A stretch of 6,598 nt of DNA from HGM10836 sp964430375 (lineage in GTDB: Bacteria; Bacillota_I; Bacilli_A; RF39; UBA660): the NCBI GenBank assembly GCA_964430375.1, contig CAYSEZ010000059.1:1-6598 (forward strand), read 5' to 3'. Position 1 is the first letter of the stretch. Each line of letters opens with the position of its first letter. Shown here piece after piece: positions 1-4,405 of this stretch. The notes beneath the pieces were generated by a model. It was not told the DNA's origin. It did no database searches and saw only the letters and a list, made by a program, of their open reading frames with translations. Both the position numbers and the translations under genes were made by a program.

Positions 1-1
1 C

Positions 2-34
2 GGAGAACCAAATTCACCATACATCGTTAAATAA
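2..34 (+). CDS. Possible C-terminal end of an upstream gene (partial)
   Basis: Reading from base 2 gives GEPNSPYIVK and then a TAA stop at 32-34. The codons (GGA, GAA, CCA, AAT, TCA) suit this AT-rich genome better than frame 1, which starts with CGG, AGA, ACC and stops at 28-30. A strong terminator hairpin follows at 63-97 on the same strand, so some + strand gene should end about here. Ten residues are too few to identify a product, and a neighbouring frame or no gene at all remains possible. Confidence 0.35.
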   Translation, partial: GEPNSPYIVK

Positions 35-62
35 TTATCACTACTTATTATAAATGAAACAT

Positions 63-97
63 AAAGATTAATTATAGAATTATAGTTAATCTTTTTT
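63..97 (+). terminator. Intrinsic terminator of the upstream transcript
   Basis: Bases 63-76 pair with 81-94 to form a 14-bp stem (one G-C pair, one G-T wobble, the rest A-T) around the loop GAAT. A T-run covers 92-97. There is no T-run on the other strand, so it works in the + direction. It separates whatever lies upstream from the surface-protein unit. The weak A-T stem is the main reservation. Confidence 0.6.
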
Positions 98-130
98 ACA
101 AAAATAATAATAAAATAATCTAAAAGCTAC

Positions 131-159
131 TTGAAAACAATAATTTATTAGTTTATAAT
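131..159 (+). promoter_or_regulatory. SigA-type promoter of the surface-protein unit
   Basis: TTGAAA at 131-136 (five of six matches to TTGACA) is followed by exactly 17 bases and then TATAAT at 154-159, a perfect -10 box. Transcription would begin near 166, giving a leader of about 24 nt. It lies downstream of the hairpin at 63-97 and upstream of the ribosome binding site of the gene at 190, so it is well placed to drive the two surface-protein genes. AT-rich DNA produces such boxes by chance, but the pairing of match and spacing is good. Confidence 0.7.
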
Positions 160-189
160 AATTATATAAGATAGAAAGAAGGTAAAAAA

Positions 190-1638
190 ATGGATAAAAA
201 TAATAGTAATAAACGTTCTTTTAATATACTATATAGGAATATAAATGAATTTAATACTACTTTACTTGTAGTATTAGGTGTACTTATTGTTATGTTATCT
301 GGATTTACATCGTATGCTTTATTTACTGATGAGGTAGTTAGTAATAATATTATAAAATTAACTATTAGTAGCAAAGAAGAAGTAAAAACATTTTCTTATA
401 CTGGAGAATGTGAGGAGTATACAGTTCCTTATAATGGATATTATAAAGTAGAGGCATGGGGTGCACAGGGTGGAAATGGTTATAAAGATGATACTACTAA
501 ATATACTGGTGGTAAGGGAGCTTATACTTCTGGAATTATAAAACTTTTAAAGGGAGAAACTCTTTATGTTTGTGTAGGTGGAGCAGGAAGTTATGGTTAT
601 GGTACAAATGTAAAAGCAGATGGTGGATTTAATGGTGGTGGTGCTTCTTATACTGCAAGTAGCGCTTATGGCGGTACTGGTGGTGGAGCTACTGATATTA
701 GGTTAGTTAATGGAACATCATGGGATGATGAAGAAGGATTAAATTCTCGTATTATGGTTGCAGCAGGAGGAGGAGGTGGATATAATTATTCTAGCTCTTA
801 CTATGGAATAGGTGGCGACGGTGGTGGCTTAATTGGTGGAAGCGGTTATGGTTATTACAATGGTACAACATACACATCATATGGTGGTACACAAATCGCT
901 ACTAATTTTGGTTATGGTGCATCATATTCACAAGCCGGTATTCCTGGTGCAGGTTCTGGTTATTATGGTGGTAATACTACTAAATATTATTCTGCATCTG
1001 GAGGTTCTTCGTTTATAAGTGGTTATGCTGGTGTAAATGCTATAACATCAAGTACTGATAGAACACATACTAATGATACAGTTCACTATAGTAATAAATA
1101 TTTTATAAATGGAACAATGGAAAAAGGAGTAAGAAGCGGTGATGGTGAAGCAAAAATTACCTTTATAAGTGGTATTAAACCCGAAAGAACAAATACTAAT
1201 CTTAATAATGTTAGATATATAAAAGATTGTATGAATGGAAGTAGCGAAAATACTGGAAATCACTGGCTAGAGCTTCAAGCATTATATAACGGAGTTAATG
1301 TTGCTAAAGGTACTGAAGGTGCTATATACGCAGAAGATGGAAGCATAGTATCATCATATAACACAACAACTCGTGCTTATTCATTAGCAACTGACGGAGA
1401 TATAACTGCAGCAAATTATACATATGGTACTACTAAAACAGGTAATCAATGTTTTATAATTGATTTAGGAGATTACTACGACCTAGATGAAATTGCTATT
1501 TGGCATTATTGGACAGACGGAAGAACATATACTAATAACTATACATATGTTTCAAGTGATAATTCTAATTGGACAAAAGTAATTGATATACAAGAAGGAG
1601 AAACAAGTGGGGGAAAAAGAGTAAATGCGTATAGCTAA
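190..1638 (+). CDS. Surface protein: SipW-like signal segment, glycine-rich domain, F5/8 type C-like domain
   Basis: Predicted exported or membrane-anchored protein of 482 residues. AGAAGGT at 177-183 sits 6 nt before the ATG, which fixes the start. Residues 1-23 are polar, and 24-45 form one hydrophobic segment ending SGFTSYALFTDE. This resembles the small-x-Tyr/Trp-Ala-x-Phe-x-Asp pattern of SipW-processed proteins such as TasA. Residues about 66-330 form a glycine-rich domain (PF12810-like): it opens with FSYTGECEEYTVP, continues with GYYKVEAWGAQGG, holds GGGGG near RIMVAAGG, and closes with GEAKITFI. Residues about 335-482 look like a discoidin (F5/8 type C) carbohydrate-binding-type domain, with HWLELQALYNG, FIIDLGDYYDLDEIAIWHYW and TYVSSDNSNWTKV. 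Four cysteines (74, 128, 347, 421) could form disulfides outside the cell. There is no LPXTG motif, so anchoring would be by the uncleaved helix, or the protein is released. It is first in a unit with the gene at 1673. A role in adhesion or polymer binding is inference. Confidence 0.8.
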   Translation: MDKNNSNKRSFNILYRNINEFNTTLLVVLGVLIVMLSGFTSYALFTDEVVSNNIIKLTISSKEEVKTFSYTGECEEYTVPYNGYYKVEAWGAQGGNGYKDDTTKYTGGKGAYTSGIIKLLKGETLYVCVGGAGSYGYGTNVKADGGFNGGGASYTASSAYGGTGGGATDIRLVNGTSWDDEEGLNSRIMVAAGGGGGYNYSSSYYGIGGDGGGLIGGSGYGYYNGTTYTSYGGTQIATNFGYGASYSQAGIPGAGSGYYGGNTTKYYSASGGSSFISGYAGVNAITSSTDRTHTNDTVHYSNKYFINGTMEKGVRSGDGEAKITFISGIKPERTNTNLNNVRYIKDCMNGSSENTGNHWLELQALYNGVNVAKGTEGAIYAEDGSIVSSYNTTTRAYSLATDGDITAANYTYGTTKTGNQCFIIDLGDYYDLDEIAIWHYWTDGRTYTNNYTYVSSDNSNWTKVIDIQEGETSGGKRVNAYS

Positions 1639-1672
1639 AATAAAGTTTTAAAAAGATATTGGGAGTTGTAAA

Positions 1673-3454
1673 ATGAAAAAAATTAAATATTTAATAATAT
1701 TTGTATTTACGTTTATGTTAGCAATTAATGTAAATGCAGATACTAAATTCTCTGCTCGTTTAGAGTGTAATGATACCGCTAAAATTGGTGAAAAAGTAAT
1801 ATGTAATATAAAAGCAGATATTGATCAAGGCAGTATTACTAGTTTAAATGCTACTTTATACGTAGAATTACCTGATGGAGAAAACTATAATCAAGTTTTT
1901 ACTGAATTTAATGAAAACTTAAAAGAAATGGGAAGTAATATTACAATTGGTACAATTGAAATAAGTAAAGATAAAATTACTAAATCAGGTAATTTATCCA
2001 TATCTTTACAATTTAATTCTGCTACTTCAGTTACTGATGTTATACTTCCTTCAGAAATAATTAATAAACAAATAAAAGTATTAAACAATAATGCTAACTT
2101 AGATAGTTTAATTATTGATGATGTTGATATAATTAATTCATTAGATAAAGAATATACATACAATAAAGAACAAATAGAAATTAAAACAATTTTAAGTGAT
2201 AATAATGCAAGCATTAAAAGTGGTTCTGGTAAAATAAATTTAATATGTGGTAAAAATACATATAATGTTATAACTTTAGCAGAAGATAAAACAACAACTA
2301 AAACATATAAAATATTAATTAATAGAACATGTGATGAAAACGCAACGCTTAAAGACATAAAATTATCTTCTGGATCACTTAATCCAACTTTTAATAGTTC
2401 TGTAACTAATTATACTGTAAGTGTAAGTAAAGATATTGATAAACTATCTATTACGCCTTCATTAACTAGTGAAAAAAGTAAATATACCATTAATAATAGC
2501 ACTAAAAATGAAGTTGAATTAAATTACGGAGATAATGAAGTAAAAATTGAAGTAATAAGTGAAACAGGTACAAAAAACACATATACTTTAGTAATAAATA
2601 GAGAAGATGGTAGAGATACAAATAACTATCTTAGTGATATAAAATTAAGCGATGGTAAAATTCTTTTTGATAAAGATACTTTATCATATGATATAAGAGT
2701 ATTATATGAAGTAACAAAAATAGATATAGAAGCTCCTGCTGAAATGGCAACTTCTAAAGTAGAAATATCTGATAGCAATTTAGAAGTTGGTACTAATATA
2801 ATTACAATTAAAGTAACAAGTGAAAAAGGAGAAGAAAGAGAGTATATCCTTAATATAGAAAGATTAAAAGAAGGAGAAACTCTTGGAGATAATCCAAAAA
2901 TTAAAGATATAGTTATAAGTGGATATAATTTAGATTTTAATACTGATGTTACATCTTATACATTAAAAATAAAAGATGAAGAAAAACTAGATATAACAGT
3001 TTACATGGAAGATGAAACAGCTAGTTATAAAATTGAAAATAATGAAAACTTAAAGAATAAAAGTGTAATAACAATTAATACATTATCTGAAGACGGAAGT
3101 ACTTTAACATATAAAATATTTATTGAAAAGAGTAATTCTATATTATTTATTATAATTTTAATAATAATTGTTATTTTATCTTTTGGTATAGTAATATATT
3201 TTATATTAAAAAACAAAAAACAAAAGAATAAAGTAGTTCCAAACCCTATAAAAGAAGACAAAATTTTATCAAAAATTGATAAACAATTAGATCAAATTAA
3301 TGATTATAACGCTTCCCCTGTAGTTCGTGAAGCAGTACTAGAAGAAGTTGAAGAATATAAAATATGTCCATTATGTGGTCACAAAATATCTTTTGAAGCT
3401 AGTATATGCCCTTATTGTAAGAAAAATTTTAGTAAAAGTACAGAAACTTTATAA
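1673..3454 (+). CDS. Membrane protein with cadherin-like beta-sandwich repeats and a cytoplasmic zinc ribbon
   Basis: Predicted single-pass membrane protein of 593 residues. GGGAG at 1661-1665 lies 7 nt before the ATG, and the gene starts 34 nt after the previous one, so they are probably co-transcribed. Residues 1-22 are a signal peptide (MKKIKYL, hydrophobic core, likely cleavage after NVNA). Residues about 23-135 form a beta-rich domain of uncertain family, possibly cohesin-like. Then come about four cadherin-like repeats (PF12733 type): a diverged one at 141-218, and clearer ones at 223-310, 317-396 and 407-486, each running from a DIKLS-like strand, through a SYT/NYT-like strand, to a TYxLxIxR-like end. 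A transmembrane helix at about 489-512 is followed by KNKKQKNK, placing the C-terminus inside. Residues 565-582 carry CPLC-x10-CPYC, a zinc ribbon. Four further cysteines (32, 44, 192, 220) are outside. I do not know its function; envelope sensing, adhesion or scaffolding are possible. Confidence 0.8.
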   Translation: MKKIKYLIIFVFTFMLAINVNADTKFSARLECNDTAKIGEKVICNIKADIDQGSITSLNATLYVELPDGENYNQVFTEFNENLKEMGSNITIGTIEISKDKITKSGNLSISLQFNSATSVTDVILPSEIINKQIKVLNNNANLDSLIIDDVDIINSLDKEYTYNKEQIEIKTILSDNNASIKSGSGKINLICGKNTYNVITLAEDKTTTKTYKILINRTCDENATLKDIKLSSGSLNPTFNSSVTNYTVSVSKDIDKLSITPSLTSEKSKYTINNSTKNEVELNYGDNEVKIEVISETGTKNTYTLVINREDGRDTNNYLSDIKLSDGKILFDKDTLSYDIRVLYEVTKIDIEAPAEMATSKVEISDSNLEVGTNIITIKVTSEKGEEREYILNIERLKEGETLGDNPKIKDIVISGYNLDFNTDVTSYTLKIKDEEKLDITVYMEDETASYKIENNENLKNKSVITINTLSEDGSTLTYKIFIEKSNSILFIIILIIIVILSFGIVIYFILKNKKQKNKVVPNPIKEDKILSKIDKQLDQINDYNASPVVREAVLEEVEEYKICPLCGHKISFEASICPYCKKNFSKSTETL

Positions 3455-3471
3455 AAAAACTTTATAAAAAA
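3445..3471. repeat. Two-copy 13-bp tandem repeat over the stop codon
   Basis: AACTTTATAAAAA occurs twice with a period of 13, beginning at 3445 and 3458. The first copy contains the TAA stop of the zinc-ribbon membrane protein (3452-3454). It looks like a small local duplication; slippage here would not change the protein sequence. It may add T-rich sequence to the minus-strand side of the adjacent hairpin. Confidence 0.5.
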
Positions 3472-3476
3472 CTCAC

Positions 3477-3502
3477 AAAACTCTTGATTTTACAAGAGTT
3501 TT
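3477..3502 (+). terminator. Intrinsic terminator after the surface-protein unit
   Basis: A perfect 10-bp inverted repeat, AAAACTCTTG and CAAGAGTTTT, surrounds a 6-base loop (ATTTTA). The T-run on the + strand is short (TTTTAT). On the minus strand the stem is followed by TTTTGTGAGTTTTTTAT, so the hairpin could stop transcription in both directions. It separates the surface-protein genes from rpsO and overlaps the likely -35 region of the rpsO promoter. Confidence 0.7.
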
Positions 3503-3517
3503 ATAGTATATTATTAA
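3484..3517 (+). promoter_or_regulatory. Probable rpsO promoter
   Basis: Two overlapping options exist. TTGATT at 3484-3489 with TATTAT at 3509-3514 has a good -10 but a long 19-nt spacer. TTTACA at 3489-3494 with TATTAA at 3512-3517 has a 17-nt spacer but a weaker -10. Both place the transcript start near 3521-3524, just where the inverted repeats of the leader begin. The -35 lies inside the preceding terminator hairpin. A promoter is expected here because rpsO follows a terminator, but which boxes are used is uncertain. Confidence 0.4.
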
Positions 3518-3522
3518 TGTTT

Positions 3523-3583
3523 CCATATTTTGGATAAAGAAATCCTCATTTGTCTAGGATATGGTGAATTATATATAAGGAGG
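3523..3583 (+). promoter_or_regulatory. Structured rpsO leader, possible S15 autoregulatory site
   Basis: In the leader, CCATAT (3523-3528) can pair with ATATGG (3559-3564), enclosing a GGAT/ATCC hairpin (3532-3535 with 3542-3545, loop AAAGAA). A competing helix pairs ATCCT (3542-3546) with AGGAT (3556-3560). CCTC (3544-3547) can also pair with GAGG (3580-3583) of the ribosome binding site. Known rpsO leaders in several bacteria fold into structures that S15 binds to repress its own translation. Whether this one does so is inference, since short pairings arise easily in such sequence. Confidence 0.35.
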
Positions 3584-3591
3584 TAAGTAAA

Positions 3592-3861
3592 ATGGCTTTA
3601 ACTAAAGAAAAAAAAGCAGAAATAATTAAGAAATTTGCTAGAGATGAAAAAGATACAGGTTCATCTGAAGTTCAAATAGCAATCTTAACTGAAGAGATTA
3701 ATACTTTGACTAATCACTTAAAAGAACATAAACATGATTATCATTCAAAACGTGGTCTTTTAAAGAAAGTAGGTCAAAGAAGAAGTTTACTTAATTATTT
3801 AAAAGAAAAAGATATTACTAAATATCGTGAAGTAATTAAAGAATTAAATTTAAGAAAGTAG
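3592..3861 (+). CDS. rpsO: 30S ribosomal protein S15
   Basis: A full-length S15 (89 residues, the usual size). It binds 16S rRNA at the helix 20-21-22 junction early in assembly of the 30S platform, and contributes to a bridge with the large subunit. The family signature is clear across residues 42-71 (HLKEHKHDYHSKRGLLKKVG, then RRSLLNYLK), including His42, Asp49 and Ser52, which match the rRNA-contacting residues of E. coli S15 (counting Met1). The N-terminal DTGSSEVQ segment is also typical. AAGGAGGT at 3577-3584 lies 7 nt before the ATG, a very strong site as expected for a ribosomal protein. The gene has its own promoter region and is followed by a hairpin that starts on the last base of its stop codon. 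Truncation or frameshift is not seen. Confidence 0.98.
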   Translation: MALTKEKKAEIIKKFARDEKDTGSSEVQIAILTEEINTLTNHLKEHKHDYHSKRGLLKKVGQRRSLLNYLKEKDITKYREVIKELNLRK

Positions 3862-3890
3862 GCACTAATTTTTTAGTGTCTTTATTTTTT
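3861..3890 (+). terminator. Terminator or attenuator between rpsO and the 164-residue gene
   Basis: GGCACTAA and TTAGTGTC (3861-3880) form an 8-bp stem with one G-T wobble and a TTTT loop, followed by the T-rich run TTTATTTTTT (3881-3890). The 5' arm begins on the last base of the rpsO TAG stop. Only 11 bases separate the T-run from the next ATG, so there is no room for a new promoter after it. The downstream genes must rely on read-through or on a promoter inside rpsO, so partial termination is likely. E. coli has a comparable hairpin (t1) between rpsO and pnp. Confidence 0.75.
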
Positions 3891-3901
3891 ATGGAGGTTA
3901 T

Positions 3902-4396
3902 ATGGAAAAAAATAGTACAGATGAATTATATTTAGCAAATTTATATATTGTAAAAAGTAAAGAATATATCTGTTATAGCATGTGTAGAACTATAAGTAGT
4001 TTTTTAGATTATGCAATAGTAAGAAAAATAGATAATAAAATATGTGAAGATGTAATTTATAAAAAACAATATACAATTGGTTCTTCTAATGAAGAAGGTC
4101 TTATATTTGTAGATAAAAATTTAATTAGTTTAAATAAATTAATTGATAAATCTTATTTATCTTTTATTGATTTATATGATATTTTAAATAAAAAAAGAAA
4201 AGAAAGATATTTAGAAGAAGATTATAAAAAACTTGAAAATATTATAGAGTGTTTAGATAAAGAAGAAATTGGTATTTTTATAAATGATGTTTTAGATTCA
4301 TGTAATGATAATGAATGTCTAATTAAAGAAATGTTCACTAAATTAGAGCATAATTTAATTCAAAGAGAAGAAAATAAAATAAGAGTAAAAAAATAG
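3902..4396 (+). CDS. Protein of unknown function between rpsO and pnp
   Basis: I do not recognise this 164-residue protein. GGAGG at 3893-3897 lies 4 nt before the ATG, a slightly tight but convincing site, and codon use matches the neighbours, so it is probably a real gene. There is no signal peptide or transmembrane helix, so it should be cytoplasmic. The N-terminal third (residues 8-60) has alternating hydrophobic and polar residues, with LANLYIVKSKEYICYSMCR. The remainder looks mostly helical and charged, with a Lys/Glu-rich stretch at 97-122 (KKRKERYLEEDYKKLEN). Six cysteines occur (24, 28, 48, 117, 134, 139); CYSMC and CNDNEC have spacings that could bind metal, but no known motif is complete. 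Its stop codon overlaps the pnp ribosome binding site, so the two are probably translated from one message. A role in RNA metabolism is only a guess from position. Confidence 0.75.
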   Translation: MEKNSTDELYLANLYIVKSKEYICYSMCRTISSFLDYAIVRKIDNKICEDVIYKKQYTIGSSNEEGLIFVDKNLISLNKLIDKSYLSFIDLYDILNKKRKERYLEEDYKKLENIIECLDKEEIGIFINDVLDSCNDNECLIKEMFTKLEHNLIQREENKIRVKK

Positions 4397-4401
4397 AGGT
4401 G
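4395..4401 (+). promoter_or_regulatory. pnp ribosome binding site overlapping the upstream stop
   Basis: AGAGGTG shares its first two bases with the TAG stop (4394-4396) of the preceding gene; GAGG ends 6 nt before the pnp ATG at 4406. Ribosomes finishing the upstream gene would pass directly over this site, which suggests translational coupling of the two genes. It also settles the pnp start, as the protein from this ATG aligns with the normal PNPase N-terminus. Confidence 0.75.
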
Positions 4402-4405
4402 TAAA

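Noticed and set aside
1..24. Possible start of a divergent minus-strand gene (ATG at 24-22 reading MYGEFGSP)
   Set aside because: There is no ribosome binding site upstream on that strand, and the + strand terminator at 63-97 fits better with a + strand gene ending here.
162..374. Minus-strand open frame of 70 codons over the promoter and start of the first surface gene
   Set aside because: It lies opposite a well-supported gene and a near-consensus promoter, and its Leu/Ile/Phe-rich translation is what the reverse of AT-rich coding sequence gives.
769..780. Internal GGAGGAGGTGG resembling a ribosome binding site inside the first surface gene
   Set aside because: It encodes the glycine run of the glycine-rich domain and no start codon with a coherent alternative reading frame follows.
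833..1263. Short overlapping open frames inside the glycine-rich gene, on both strands
   Set aside because: The + frame one is a valine/histidine-rich shadow of GGT glycine codons and the minus one is a reverse shadow. Neither resembles a known family.
1609..1618. GGGGGAAAAA tract near the end of the first surface gene as a phase-variation site
   Set aside because: Five-base runs are short for slippage, and both alternative frames stop within about 20 bases, so a switch would change only the last few residues.
1891..3261. Minus-strand open frames opposite the cadherin-repeat gene
   Set aside because: They are reverse shadows of AT-rich repeats, with no family features, and the + strand gene is clearly coding.
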